NCBI RefSeq assembly: GCF_025751515.1 | Contig: NZ_JAOWLE010000001.1 | Span: forward strand, 620,001 to 684,000 | Direction: 5' to 3' | Length of the DNA: 64,000 nucleotides | Origin: Actibacterium sp. XHP0104 | Lineage (GTDB): Bacteria; Pseudomonadota; Alphaproteobacteria; Rhodobacterales; Rhodobacteraceae | In this document: positions 1 to 8,573 of the stretch, piece by piece | How positions within the stretch are numbered: the first letter of the stretch is position 1 | How the letters are laid out: each line of letters starts with the position of its first letter | Notes under the pieces: model-generated | The model's input: the letters and a program-made list of their open reading frames with translations, nothing else | Told to the model about the DNA's origin: nothing | Database searches by the model: none | Made by a program: the position numbers and the translations under genes

Positions 1-1126
1 ACAGCTCGCGCAGCGGTTCGACCAGTTTCAGGCCCATCTTTTCAGGCAGGCCGCCGACGTTGTGGTGCGATTTGATCGTCACCGACGGGCCGCCCGAGAA
101 CGAGACAGATTCGATCACGTCGGGATAGAGCGTGCCTTGGGCGAGGAATTCGGCGCCCTCGATGCCATCGGCGTATTTCTGGAACACGTCGATGAACAGC
201 TTGCCGATGGTCTTGCGTTTGACCTCGGGGTCGCTGACGCCTTCGAGCGCGCCCAGGAACAGGTCGCTTTCGTCGGCGTGGATCAGGTTGAGGTTATAGT
301 TGTCGCGGAACATGGCGACGACCTGTTCGGCCTCATTGAGGCGCAGCAGGCCATGATCGACAAAGACACAGGTCAGCTGATCGCCGATCGCCTCGTGCAG
401 CAGGATGCCGGTGACCGACGAATCGACGCCGCCCGACAGGGCGCAGATAACCTGTCTGTCGCCCACCTGTTCGCGGATCTTGGCGATCATTTCCTCGCGG
501 TAGGCGCCCATCGTCCAGTCGCCGGTGAACCCGGCCAGACGGATGAAGTTCTCATAGAGCGTGGCGCCGTTCGGGGTGTGGTGCACCTCGGGGTGGAACT
601 GCACCGCGAAGAAGTTGCGCTCGAGGTCCGCCGTGATGGCGTAGGGCGCGCCGGGCGAGGTGCCGTAGACCCGGAACCCGGGGGCAATCTCGGCCACGTG
701 GTCGCCGTGGCTCATCCAGACCTGCTCGCGGCCCTCAAGGAACCAGCCGCGCAGGAAATCGGGGTGCTGGTCGGCGGCAGTGACATAGGCGCGGCCAAAC
801 TCGGCCGTGGCATGTTCGCCGGCCTCAACGCGGCCGCCCAGGTCATGCATCATCACCTGCTGGCCATAGCAGATGCCCAGAATCGGCACGCCCATCTCAT
901 AGGCCGCTTTCGGCGGTCGCGGGCTGCCCTCGCGCATCACCGAATCCGGCCCGCCGGAAAAGATGATCGCCTTGGGGGCAAACTCTTTCAGCGAGGCGTC
1001 GGTGACGTTCTGGTAGGGGTGGATTTCGCAATAGACATTCAGCTCTCGCAGACGGCGCGCAATCAGCTGCGTCACCTGGCTGCCGAAGTCGATGATCAGA
1101 AGGCGGTCGTGGGATGCGGTGCTCAT
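1..1126 (-). CDS. guaA: GMP synthase (glutamine-hydrolysing), C-terminus beyond left edge
   Basis: Makes GMP from XMP, ATP and glutamine, the last step of guanine nucleotide synthesis in the cytoplasm. Reading leftwards from the ATG at 1126, the protein begins [17 protein letters not shown], the start of a class I glutamine amidotransferase. The nucleophile motif GICYGQQ and the FHPEVHHT histidine motif follow. The ATP-pyrophosphatase P-loop ALSGGVDSS comes after that, then part of the dimerisation domain. About 375 codons are present of roughly 520 expected, so the C-terminus is off the window. The gene is divergent from the methyltransferase at 1299 across about 170 bases in which I see no clear operator. 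Confidence 0.96.
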   Translation of the reverse strand, partial: MSTASHDRLLIIDFGSQVTQLIARRLRELNVYCEIHPYQNVTDASLKEFAPKAIIFSGGPDSVMREGSPRPPKAAYEMGVPILGICYGQQVMMHDLGGRVEAGEHATAEFGRAYVTAADQHPDFLRGWFLEGREQVWMSHGDHVAEIAPGFRVYGTSPGAPYAITADLERNFFAVQFHPEVHHTPNGATLYENFIRLAGFTGDWTMGAYREEMIAKIREQVGDRQVICALSGGVDSSVTGILLHEAIGDQLTCVFVDHGLLRLNEAEQVVAMFRDNYNLNLIHADESDLFLGALEGVSDPEVKRKTIGKLFIDVFQKYADGIEGAEFLAQGTLYPDVIESVSFSGGPSVTIKSHHNVGGLPEKMGLKLVEPLREL

Positions 1127-1298
1127 GACCGCCTCGTAGTTCAGCCCTGCCGCGCTTGCAAGAGGAACAACGCCGCAAGGCCGCCTGAAATCGATGAAAC
1201 GCCATGTCGCAGATGAACATCGCTGCGCCGCAAATGGCGTGCCGTCGGGGCGGGCGCTGACCGATACTTGGGGCAGAACAGGACACCAGAGGTGCGCG

Positions 1299-2855
1299 AT
1301 GGATCAAAGCGGGATTGCAGAGCGGGGGCGGCGTGGCCGCTCGGGCGGAGGCGCGGCGGCACGTCGGGCGGCGCGGACGGGCGGTGGCGTCGAGGCCGAA
1401 CGCTTTATCACCCGCAATGTGCCGAATTTCGAGATCCTGAACGCCGAGGCGATCGAGATCATCGAGGCCAATGCCGAGACCGTTCTGGAAGAGATCGGCG
1501 TGGTCTTTGCTGACAACGCCCCCGCGCTGGAGCTGTGGCGCCAGGCCGGTGCCGATGTGCGGGGCGACCGCGTGCACATTCCGCGCGGGCTGGCGCGCCA
1601 GCTCTGCGCCACCGCGCCCGCAAGTTTCACCCAGCATGCCCGCAACCCTGAGCGCAACGTCGAGATCGGCGGGCGCAACCTGGTGCTGGCCCCGGTCTAT
1701 GGCCCGCCCTTCGTGCGCGACCTGGCCGGCGGGCGTCGTTATGCCACGATCGAGGATTTCCGCAATTTCGTGAAACTCGGTCACATGTCGAAATGGCTGC
1801 ATCATTCGGGCGGCACGGTGTGCGAGCCGACCGATGTTGCCGTGAACAAGCGCCATCTCGACATGCTCTTTGCCCATATGACACTCACGGACAAGCCGTT
1901 TATGGGCTCGGTCACGGAGCCCTCGCGCGCCCAGGATTCGGTCGATATGTGCCGCATCCTGTTCGGCGAGGGCTTCGTGAACGACAACGCGGTGATGACT
2001 TCGCTGATCAACATCAATTCACCACTCACGTTCGACGCCACGATGATGGGGGCATTAGAGGTGTATGCGCGCTCCGGACAAGCGTGCATCATCTCTCCGT
2101 TCATCGTGGGTGGGGCGATGGCGCCTGTGTCGGTTGCTGGTACGCTGACACAGGTGCTGGCCGAGGTGCTGGCGGGCGTGGCGTATAGCCAGCTCGTCCG
2201 CCCCGGCGCGCCCGTCATTTTCGGGGCGTTCGTCACCTCGATCGACATGAATTCGGGGGCGCCCACTTTCGGCACGCCCGAGGCCAGCCTGATCCTGTAT
2301 GGGGCGGGTCAGCTGGCGCGGCGGTTGGGGCTGCCGTTCCGGTCGGGCGGGGGCTTGTGCGGGTCGAAACTGCCCGATGCACAGGCCGCCTATGAAACCG
2401 CCCACACGCTGAATGCGGCGCTGTTGGGTGGCGTCAATTTCATGCTGCATGCCTGTGGCTGGCTCGAGGGCGGGCTGGTCGCCAGCTATGAGAAATACGT
2501 GCTGGATGCCGATCAACTGGGCGTGTTGCACCGCCTGGCGCAGGGCGTGCCCGTTGATGAGGGCGCGCAGGCGATGGACGCGCTGCGCGAGGTCGGGCCG
2601 GGCGGGCACTTCCTGGGCTGCGCCCATACCCAGGCGCATTTCAAGACCGCGTTCTGGCGCTCTCAGGTTCTGGATTACAAACCGTTCGAGACCTGGGACG
2701 AAGAGGGCGCGCGCGACAGCCAGGCGCTGGCCGCCGCACGGGTGACGCGGATGCTGGCCGATTATGAGGCCCCCGCGCTTGATCCGGCCATTCACGAGGC
2801 GCTGAGAGATTTCGTCGCCCGCAAGAAGGCCGAACAGCCCGACGCCTTTGTCTGA
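1299..2855 (+). CDS. MttB-family (trimethylamine methyltransferase-like) protein, non-pyrrolysine type
   Basis: A 518-residue member of the MttB superfamily, whose members move a methyl group from a quaternary or tertiary amine to the cobalt of a corrinoid protein. The frame is open throughout with no internal UAG, so this is not the pyrrolysine enzyme acting on trimethylamine. Non-pyrrolysine relatives such as MtgB use glycine betaine; the substrate here is unknown. The Arg/Gly-rich N-terminus up to about residue 30 is typical of roseobacter members. The ATG at 1299 is preferred over 1194 because AGAGG lies just upstream and homology starts after it. No corrinoid partner is adjacent; one lies about 24 kb away (26898-27599). 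Its stop abuts the stop of the convergent gene. Confidence 0.88.
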   Translation: MDQSGIAERGRRGRSGGGAAARRAARTGGGVEAERFITRNVPNFEILNAEAIEIIEANAETVLEEIGVVFADNAPALELWRQAGADVRGDRVHIPRGLARQLCATAPASFTQHARNPERNVEIGGRNLVLAPVYGPPFVRDLAGGRRYATIEDFRNFVKLGHMSKWLHHSGGTVCEPTDVAVNKRHLDMLFAHMTLTDKPFMGSVTEPSRAQDSVDMCRILFGEGFVNDNAVMTSLININSPLTFDATMMGALEVYARSGQACIISPFIVGGAMAPVSVAGTLTQVLAEVLAGVAYSQLVRPGAPVIFGAFVTSIDMNSGAPTFGTPEASLILYGAGQLARRLGLPFRSGGGLCGSKLPDAQAAYETAHTLNAALLGGVNFMLHACGWLEGGLVASYEKYVLDADQLGVLHRLAQGVPVDEGAQAMDALREVGPGGHFLGCAHTQAHFKTAFWRSQVLDYKPFETWDEEGARDSQALAAARVTRMLADYEAPALDPAIHEALRDFVARKKAEQPDAFV

Positions 2856-3152
2856 TCAGTGCTGTGGGCGCGGGCCCTGCGGCAGCAGGCGCGCCTCGGC
2901 CATCATCGCAATCAGAATATCGATGTGACGCGCAATCGAATAGCTGGCGTCGCCCGCCTGGCGGGTGGCTTCCAGCTGTTCTTCTTGCGCGATCAGCTCT
3001 GAGAGAACCTGCGGCGGCGCGGGCAGGCGCGGTGCGCCCATCAGGCGCTTGAGGTCACGCTCGCGCCGGTAGTCAGACAGCCCGAACCGCGCGGCGCGGA
3101 TCAGCAGGCGGGGGCGGCGCAGGGCTTTCATCAGGGCGATGGGGTCGGTCAT
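2856..3152 (-). CDS. DUF6477 family protein
   Basis: A 98-residue basic protein beginning MTDPIALMKALRRPRLLIRA, which I recognise as the small conserved Rhodobacteraceae family DUF6477; its function is unknown. The start at 3152 is set by an AAGGAGA ribosome binding site immediately upstream, although the frame stays open further. There is no signal peptide or membrane segment. It is probably helical, with many Arg, Leu and Ala residues. Its stop codon directly abuts that of the convergent MttB-like gene (TGATCA shared by the two stops). It is divergent from the DUF6456 regulator-like gene, and the intergenic region is AT-rich. Confidence 0.85.
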   Translation of the reverse strand: MTDPIALMKALRRPRLLIRAARFGLSDYRRERDLKRLMGAPRLPAPPQVLSELIAQEEQLEATRQAGDASYSIARHIDILIAMMAEARLLPQGPRPQH

Positions 3153-3288
3153 GTGCAGTCTCCTTGACTCGAAATCTGCCAGACCATCGCGCAACTTTAG
3201 CGGGTGTTGCGTCATGCCCCGTTTCTGCGTTCGCCCGGTTACCAAGACGTTTATCTTTTATGTTCAATTGTTGGGAAACGTTGAAATG

Positions 3289-3303
3289 TTAACGACTTGG
3301 TAA
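3289..3303. promoter_or_regulatory. possible CtrA-type site
   Basis: The bases TTAA, seven bases, then GTAA match the alphaproteobacterial CtrA box TTAA-N7-TTAA with one mismatch. It lies in the AT-rich divergent region between DUF6477 and DUF6456. A single near-match in AT-rich DNA is weak evidence. Confidence 0.25.
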
Positions 3304-3367
3304 GAAACACAACCATAGCGTGCATATCGGGATCAATGGTGAATCTGGTCACGCTAAGGGGGCACAT

Positions 3368-4492
3368 GTGATTCAGGATATCTCAACACACTCACCTGCG
3401 GGGATGCAGGCCCTTCCGGATTGGGTGCCGGAAAAGGTGGCCTGCTATCTGGCGCATACGGTTGCGGGGCGTTCGATCCGGGCGCTGGCCCGGGAACGGG
3501 GATGTCACGCCTCGACCGTCATGCGCAGCGTGCGCCAGTTAGAGGCGCGGCGCGACGATCCGCTGGTGGACGGGGCCTTGCAGGGGCTGGGCCAATCCCT
3601 CGCAGAGAATTCAACCAGAAAGGATTACAGCCAGATGACAGCTCTCATGCGTAATGCCGCGCAGCCGGCGGACGAGGTAACGATCAACCGCGAGGCGCGC
3701 CGCATTCTGCGCCGCCTGGGCGAGACGGGCGCCTTTATGGCCATCGCCGCCGACCTCGAGCGCGCGGTGGTTCTCAAGGAAAACAAGAGCGGCGAAACCA
3801 CCCGCATCGCCGTGGTGTCGCGTGGCGTGGCCGAGGCCTTTGCGCTGAAAGACTGGATCACCTGTCGCAGCACCGGCCGGGTGATGACCTATGCGATCAC
3901 CCAGGCGGGGCGGATGGCGCTGAAACGCCTGTTGGCGGTAGAGCGGGGCGAGGCCGACGGGTTTGCCGAGGCTGCCAGCCCCTTTGCCGAACAGCATCGC
4001 GACTGGGGCCAGCGCGCGGTGATGGGCGAGGGCGGCGTGACCCAGCAGCGCTATAACATTGCCGAGTCGCCGCTGGCGGGCCTGGCCCGGCGCAAGGACA
4101 AGAGCGGCCAGCCCTTCCTGACCCCCGACCTGGTGGCCGCGGGTGAAAGGCTGCGCGAGGATTTCGAGTTGGCCCAGATGGGGCCTCGTGTGACGCAGAA
4201 CTGGGATAAGTTCCTGACCGGCACCGATCGTGGCGGGTTTTCCGGCCATGGTCCCGCCGAGGGTCCGCGCGGTGCGCGCGAACGGGTGGCGGCGGCGCTG
4301 CGCGATCTGGGGCCGGGCCTGGGCGATGTGGCGCTGCGCTGCTGTTGTTTCCTGGAAGGGATGGAGGCGGCGGAAAAGCGCATGGGCTGGTCGGCGCGCT
4401 CTGGCAAGATCGTGCTGCGCATCGCGCTGCAACGGCTGCGCCGGCATTACGACGAACAGGCGCGCCTGCCGGGGGCAAACATGATCGGCTAG
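3368..4492 (+). CDS. DUF6456 helix-turn-helix protein
   Basis: A 374-residue cytoplasmic protein. The N-terminal part (LAHTVAGRSIRALARERG, then CHASTVMRSVRQLEAR) reads as a helix-turn-helix DNA-binding segment. The C-terminal half matches what I know as DUF6456, a conserved Rhodobacteraceae domain of unknown function. I chose the GTG at 3368 because AAGGGGG lies 5-6 bases upstream; an in-frame ATG at 3320 and another at 3404 are alternatives. It is likely a lineage-specific transcription regulator, but no target is evident. Its 3' end overlaps the convergent VIT-family gene by 4 bases. Confidence 0.82.
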   Translation: MIQDISTHSPAGMQALPDWVPEKVACYLAHTVAGRSIRALARERGCHASTVMRSVRQLEARRDDPLVDGALQGLGQSLAENSTRKDYSQMTALMRNAAQPADEVTINREARRILRRLGETGAFMAIAADLERAVVLKENKSGETTRIAVVSRGVAEAFALKDWITCRSTGRVMTYAITQAGRMALKRLLAVERGEADGFAEAASPFAEQHRDWGQRAVMGEGGVTQQRYNIAESPLAGLARRKDKSGQPFLTPDLVAAGERLREDFELAQMGPRVTQNWDKFLTGTDRGGFSGHGPAEGPRGARERVAAALRDLGPGLGDVALRCCCFLEGMEAAEKRMGWSARSGKIVLRIALQRLRRHYDEQARLPGANMIG

Positions 4493-5190
4493 GCCCCGAC
4501 CAGTAGCCCGACCACAAAGGCCACGGCGGCGCAGATGCCGCCCACCAGCACGGTTTCACCGACCGAGCGGACCAGCCTTTCGCCCGTGGCCAGCCCCCGC
4601 ATCAGCCCCAACAGGATCAGCGCCGACAGGGTCGACAGGACCGACAGGCGCAGGTTCGAGGGCGCGTCGGGCGCGATCAGATAGGGTAGCAGCGGCAGCG
4701 CCCCGAAGACGACAAAGGCGCCAAAGGTGATCAGCCCGCTCAACGCGGGGTGGTCATCCGAGGCGGCGCTGCCGGGCTGGCTGTCCAGCAGGGCATGGGC
4801 GGCGGCCTGCGAGTTGGACATCAGCGCGCGGGCGGCGGTTTGGGCCTCGGGCAGGTCCAGCCCGCGCAGGCCGAAATGCTGGGTCAGTTCCTCGAATGCG
4901 ACGTCGGGGTCGGCGGTGATCTGGTCCACAACGGCGCGCTTGCGCCGGGCGAACATCTTGTCCTGCGACCGCGACGACAGGAAATCGCCCAGCCCCATCG
5001 ACACCGCGTCGGAAAACAGGTTCGCCAGCCCGAACAGGATGACCGCGATGCCTCCGATCTGCGCCACGCCATCGGCATTTGCCCCGGCAAAGCCCGCGAC
5101 GATGGCGAATGTGGTGACGATGCCGTCATTGCCGCCATAGACGATCTGTTTGAGGTGGTCCTGAATGCGGCCCAGCGGCGATTTTGCCAT
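4489..5190 (-). CDS. VIT1/CCC1 family transporter (DUF125)
   Basis: A 233-residue inner-membrane protein of the VIT1/CCC1 family, whose eukaryotic members move Fe2+ or Mn2+ into vacuoles; bacterial members are thought to export metal. The N-terminal hallmark YGGNDGIVTTFAIVAG is present. It is followed by a second membrane segment with LFSDAVSMGLGDFLSSRSQ, which includes the conserved metal-path Asp and Met residues. A cytosolic helical hairpin and three C-terminal membrane helices come next. An AAGG ribosome site precedes the ATG at 5190. No iron-responsive operator is visible. Confidence 0.9.
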   Translation of the reverse strand: MAKSPLGRIQDHLKQIVYGGNDGIVTTFAIVAGFAGANADGVAQIGGIAVILFGLANLFSDAVSMGLGDFLSSRSQDKMFARRKRAVVDQITADPDVAFEELTQHFGLRGLDLPEAQTAARALMSNSQAAAHALLDSQPGSAASDDHPALSGLITFGAFVVFGALPLLPYLIAPDAPSNLRLSVLSTLSALILLGLMRGLATGERLVRSVGETVLVGGICAAVAFVVGLLVGA

Positions 5191-5240
5191 GTCCTTGCCC
5201 TTTTGAGGTGACGCGATGATACGCAGCCCGGTGCGAATGC

Positions 5241-5273
5241 AAAAGGGGTGACCCGGCGCGCCGGATCACCCCT
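5241..5273 (-). terminator. Rho-independent terminator of the peroxiredoxin gene
   Basis: The inverted repeat AGGGGTGA...TCACCCCT, with an inner CCGG-CGCG-CCGG stem, is followed on the minus strand by TTTT. It lies 20 bases beyond the peroxiredoxin stop. Confidence 0.85.
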
Positions 5274-5293
5274 CTGCCTGGTTTCAGGATGGA

Positions 5294-5842
5294 TCAGGCG
5301 ACCTTGGCGGCGTTCTGTTCCTTCAGCCAGGCCAGAACGGTCTCGGGCGACGAGACGCCATAGGGGTCGGATTCGTGGTTGTCCGACAGGCCCGGCTCTT
5401 CGAACCAGCCCTCGATCACGCCGTCATTGACCACGGCGGCATAGCGCCACGAGCGCAGGCCAAAGCCCAGGTTGTCTTTGCGAACCAGCATGCCCATGCG
5501 GCGGCTGAACTCGCCCGAGCCATCGGGGATGACCTTGACGTTTTTCAGGCCCTGGTCGATCGCCCATTTGTTCATGACAAAGCTGTCATTGACCGACATG
5601 CAATAGATCTCGTCGACGCCTTCGGCCTGGAAATCGGCAAAGCCGTTCTCGAAACCGGGCAGCTGGTAGGTCGAGCAGGTGGGGGTGAACGCGCCGGGCA
5701 GCGAGAACAGAACCACACGCTTGCCGGCGAAATAGTCGGCGGTGGTCACGTCTTGCCAGCGATAGGGGTTCGGGCCCTCGATGCTGTCGTCACGAACGCG
5801 GGTGTGAAAGGTCACGTCGGGCAGGCGATAGCCAGTTTTCAT
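5294..5842 (-). CDS. Peroxiredoxin, Prx5 (AhpC/TSA-redoxin) type
   Basis: A 182-residue thiol peroxidase that reduces hydrogen and organic peroxides, most likely with glutathione or glutaredoxin as donor. The peroxidatic cysteine is Cys56 in PGAFTPTCS, the form typical of Prx5 proteins, and the rest of the Prx5 fold follows. The frame stays open to 5878, but the ATG at 5842 begins the family N-terminus and has AGAGGA about 10 bases upstream. It is a single gene ending in a strong terminator. It is divergent from lipA across about 190 bases. Confidence 0.93.
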   Translation of the reverse strand: MKTGYRLPDVTFHTRVRDDSIEGPNPYRWQDVTTADYFAGKRVVLFSLPGAFTPTCSTYQLPGFENGFADFQAEGVDEIYCMSVNDSFVMNKWAIDQGLKNVKVIPDGSGEFSRRMGMLVRKDNLGFGLRSWRYAAVVNDGVIEGWFEEPGLSDNHESDPYGVSSPETVLAWLKEQNAAKVA

Positions 5843-5903
5843 GGGGACAATCCTCTTTTCGAATTCTACATACGACATCGTGTGCCGCGGAGATGGTCAC
5901 GAG

Positions 5904-5918
5904 TTAGAATGATTCCAG
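5904..5918. promoter_or_regulatory. weak iron-control-element-like inverted repeat
   Basis: TTAGAA, three bases, then TTCCAG. This resembles a degenerate Irr/ICE box (TTTAGAA-N3-TTCTAAA) with two mismatches in one arm. It lies between the peroxiredoxin and lipA genes. Confidence 0.2.
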
Positions 5919-6035
5919 ATTGGTCTCAACAGCTTTTCTCGCGGGTGCGGCAATTCATGGCAGCCATGCAATTTCCGAAGTTACATTTCGTTGCAAATCC
6001 GGGTATTGATAACGCAAGGAAGAGGAACCCCCAGA

Positions 6036-6986
6036 ATGCGCGATCTCAAGATCCCCGACCAGCGCCACCCTGAAAAGGCGCATCGCCCTGACAATGCCCA
6101 GCCCAAGAAACCCGCCTGGATTCGCGTCCGCGCGCCCGGCGGCAAGGGCTATGCCGAAACCCACAAGATCATGCGCGAGCACAATCTTTCGACCGTCTGC
6201 GAAGAGGCCGGCTGCCCCAATGTCGGCGAATGCTGGAGCCAGGGCCACGCCACCATGATGATCATGGGCGAGATCTGCACCCGCGGCTGCACCTTCTGCA
6301 ACGTCGCCACCGGCCGCCCCGATGCGCTGGACGTCTTTGAGCCGGGCCGGGTTGCTGACGCCGTCAAGAAACTGGGCCTCAAACATGTGGTCATCACCAG
6401 CGTCGACCGCGACGATGTCGACGACGGCGGCGCCGAACATTTCGCCCAGACCATCCGTGCCGTGCGCCGTCAGGCCCCCGATACCACGATCGAGATCCTG
6501 ACCCCCGACTTCCTCAAATGCGCCCCCGAGGCGCTCGAGGTTGTCGTCGCGGCCAAGCCCGACGTGTTCAACCACAACCTTGAAACCGTCCCCGGCCTTT
6601 ACCCCGAGGTCCGCCCCGGCGCGCGCTATTTCCACAGCCTGCGCCTGTTGCAGCGGGTCAAGGAACTTGATCCGGCCATGTTCACCAAATCGGGCATCAT
6701 GGTCGGCCTTGGCGAAGACCGCCAGGCCGTCACCCAGGTGATGGACGACATGCGCGCCGCCGATATCGATTTCCTGACCATCGGCCAGTATCTGCAGCCC
6801 ACGCCCAAGCACCACGCCGTCGACCGGTTCGTCACCCCCGACGAGTTCAAATCCTATGAAAAAGCCGCCTATGGCAAAGGCTTCCTCATGGTCTCGGCCA
6901 CGCCGCTGACGCGCTCCAGCTACCACGCCGGCGACGATTTCGCCCGCCTGCGCGAGGCGCGACTGAAAAAACTGGGCGCGCTCTGA
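6036..6986 (+). CDS. lipA: Lipoyl synthase
   Basis: A 316-residue radical SAM enzyme that inserts two sulfurs into protein-bound octanoyl groups to make lipoyl cofactor for pyruvate and oxoglutarate dehydrogenases. The auxiliary-cluster cysteines are Cys55, 60 and 66 ([12 protein letters not shown]). The radical SAM cluster cysteines are Cys81, 85 and 88 (CTRGCTFC). The C-terminal RSSYHAG motif supplies the serine ligand of the auxiliary cluster. The ATG at 6036 has AGGAAGAGGAA upstream and gives the usual length; the longer frame from 5991 is unlikely. A terminator begins inside the last codons. Confidence 0.97.
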   Translation: MRDLKIPDQRHPEKAHRPDNAQPKKPAWIRVRAPGGKGYAETHKIMREHNLSTVCEEAGCPNVGECWSQGHATMMIMGEICTRGCTFCNVATGRPDALDVFEPGRVADAVKKLGLKHVVITSVDRDDVDDGGAEHFAQTIRAVRRQAPDTTIEILTPDFLKCAPEALEVVVAAKPDVFNHNLETVPGLYPEVRPGARYFHSLRLLQRVKELDPAMFTKSGIMVGLGEDRQAVTQVMDDMRAADIDFLTIGQYLQPTPKHHAVDRFVTPDEFKSYEKAAYGKGFLMVSATPLTRSSYHAGDDFARLREARLKKLGAL

Positions 6987-6998
6987 CGCGCCCTTTTC
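6974..6998 (+). terminator. Rho-independent terminator of lipA
   Basis: GGGCGCG, a six-base loop that contains the end of lipA, CGCGCCC, then TTTTC. The stem overlaps the last codons and stop of lipA. Confidence 0.8.
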
Positions 6999-7041
6999 TT
7001 CTTCGTTAAAATATCCCGGGGTCCGGGGCAGCGCCCCGGGT
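6999..7041. repeat. extragenic palindromic element (REP-like)
   Basis: A pyrimidine-rich TTCTTCG-TTAAAATAT segment is followed by a GC palindrome with two alternative perfect 7-bp stems: CCCGGGG/CCCCGGG at 7015-7021 and 7034-7040, or CCGGGGC/GCCCCGG with a 3-base loop. This layout recalls short elements often found between genes in Rhodobacteraceae. That is from memory; only one copy was noticed here. Confidence 0.5.
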
Positions 7042-7056
7042 CTCGCAACCCGTCGA

Positions 7057-7947
7057 TCAGCTCTCGGGCAATGCCTTGAGATAGGCCGCAATGGCCGCGC
7101 GATCTTCGGCGGTCAGCTTGGCCATGTTGTCCACCACCGATGCCATATGGCCGCCGACACTGTCGAATTCAGGGGTAAACCCGGTTTCCAGGTAATAGGC
7201 GATGTCGCGGGCGCTCCAGTTCAGTTGGGCGGGCGCGATGCCGGGCACCTTGCCCTTGCCGTCGGCTGTGGGGGCGCCGCTTAGCCAGGCCTCGCGGATG
7301 ATGCCGCCCAGCGCGTTGCGCGGGGTGTGGCATTCGCCGCAATGGCCCAGCGCCTCGACCAGATAGCGGCCGCGCGATACCTCGGCTGTCATGTCGCCAT
7401 TCATCACCCAGCCCGGTTTCGCGAACAAAAATTTCCAACCGCCCAGGCTGCGCCGGATGTTGAACGGAAAGCCCACCTCATGCGGCTGGCTGGGCGTCGC
7501 AACGGTGGGCAGGCCGTCCATGAAGGCCTTGAGATCGGCGATATCCTGCGGCTCGGCCCGCATATACGACGTGTAGGGGAAGGCGGGGTAGTAATGTGCG
7601 CCCTCGGGCGAGATGCCGCGCATCACCGCATTGGCGAATTCCGGCATGGTCCAGCCGCCGATGCCATGGGTCGCATCGGGCGAGATATTGGGCGCGAGAA
7701 AGGTGCCAAAGGGGCTGGCAAAGCGCTGACCGCCGCCCAGCAGCAGCTTGTCGTCGCCGGTGGCCTCGGGCGCGGCGTGGCACGACGCGCAGCCAGAGGC
7801 CCAGAACACCTGCTCGCCCCGCACGGCATCACCCGGCGCCAGCGCGGCCAGCACCTGCGGGTCAAGCGGCCGCGGGCGGGTGACCATCCAGAATACGGCC
7901 AGACCGATCAGGGCCAAACCGGCGATCGAGATCACAAGGCGTTTCAT
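7057..7947 (-). CDS. Membrane-anchored di-haem cytochrome c
   Basis: A 296-residue c-type cytochrome with one N-terminal membrane helix (residues 4-22) acting as an uncleaved anchor or signal. It has two haem attachment motifs: CASCH at residues 53-57 and CGECH near residue 200. Each sits in a cytochrome c domain, so the protein is a periplasmic di-haem electron carrier. It resembles the cytochrome subunits of membrane dehydrogenases, but no dehydrogenase gene is adjacent. The start at 7947 has AAGGTG 5 bases upstream. It follows the cytochrome c' gene after 54 bases, probably as an operon. Its partner is unknown. Confidence 0.9.
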   Translation of the reverse strand: MKRLVISIAGLALIGLAVFWMVTRPRPLDPQVLAALAPGDAVRGEQVFWASGCASCHAAPEATGDDKLLLGGGQRFASPFGTFLAPNISPDATHGIGGWTMPEFANAVMRGISPEGAHYYPAFPYTSYMRAEPQDIADLKAFMDGLPTVATPSQPHEVGFPFNIRRSLGGWKFLFAKPGWVMNGDMTAEVSRGRYLVEALGHCGECHTPRNALGGIIREAWLSGAPTADGKGKVPGIAPAQLNWSARDIAYYLETGFTPEFDSVGGHMASVVDNMAKLTAEDRAAIAAYLKALPES

Positions 7948-8001
7948 GGCGCACCTTTGCATTGGGGCGGCAAGGTCGCCGCCGCCCCTTGGCTGGTCAG
8001 C

Positions 8002-8478
8002 TTATTCCGGTGCGCGATAAGCTTCGTGGCAGGCGGTGCAGGCCTTGCCAACCGGGCCGATTGCGGCCTGCAGAGCGGCCAGATCGGTGCCAGCGGCGGC
8101 ATTCAGCGCGTCGATTGCGTCGCTGTTGGCCTTGGCTTTTTCCATAACGTCGGGGAAGTTGTCCCACAGTTTGGGCAGGGTGCGGGTGTTGTCTGCCGAC
8201 ATGTTGTCCGACCCCGGCACGAAATAGGAACCCGCATTCAGGCTGTTCAGCGCATCAAGATCGCGCGCGGCGGTTGCGGCGGCCTCGGCGTCATAGGCAA
8301 CCTCGCCCTTGGCCATGGCGCCCAGGATGCCCAGATTGGCGGCATAAAGGGTCATCTGGGCCTTGCGTGCCTTGATGGCGTTCTGCACGACGGTGTTTTC
8401 GTGGCCGGCGGCCCAGGCGCCACCAGCGGTGATGGCGGCGGCGGTAGCGGCAAGGATCACCTTGGAAACAAGCGACAT
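8002..8478 (-). CDS. Cytochrome c' (class II c-type cytochrome)
   Basis: A 158-residue secreted haem protein. A signal peptide covers about residues 1-23, ending AWA. A four-helix-bundle domain follows, and the single haem motif CTACH is near the C-terminus (residues 147-151), as in class II cytochromes. Cytochromes c' bind NO and CO and help tolerate nitrosative stress, so this role is likely but inferred. The GGGAGAG ribosome site fixes the start. It is first gene of a probable operon with the di-haem cytochrome and divergent from a LysR gene. Confidence 0.9.
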   Translation of the reverse strand: MSLVSKVILAATAAAITAGGAWAAGHENTVVQNAIKARKAQMTLYAANLGILGAMAKGEVAYDAEAAATAARDLDALNSLNAGSYFVPGSDNMSADNTRTLPKLWDNFPDVMEKAKANSDAIDALNAAAGTDLAALQAAIGPVGKACTACHEAYRAPE

Positions 8479-8573
8479 GATTACTCTCCCTGTCGGAATT
8501 GTGATGTGTGAATGAGTCTAGTTTCATGCGATCAGAATGAAAGTCGAAATTTCTGCAACCGGGCCGTGAATAT

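Noticed and set aside
1299-2855. Pyrrolysine-containing trimethylamine methyltransferase
   Set aside because: No internal UAG in the frame and no pyl genes in the window.
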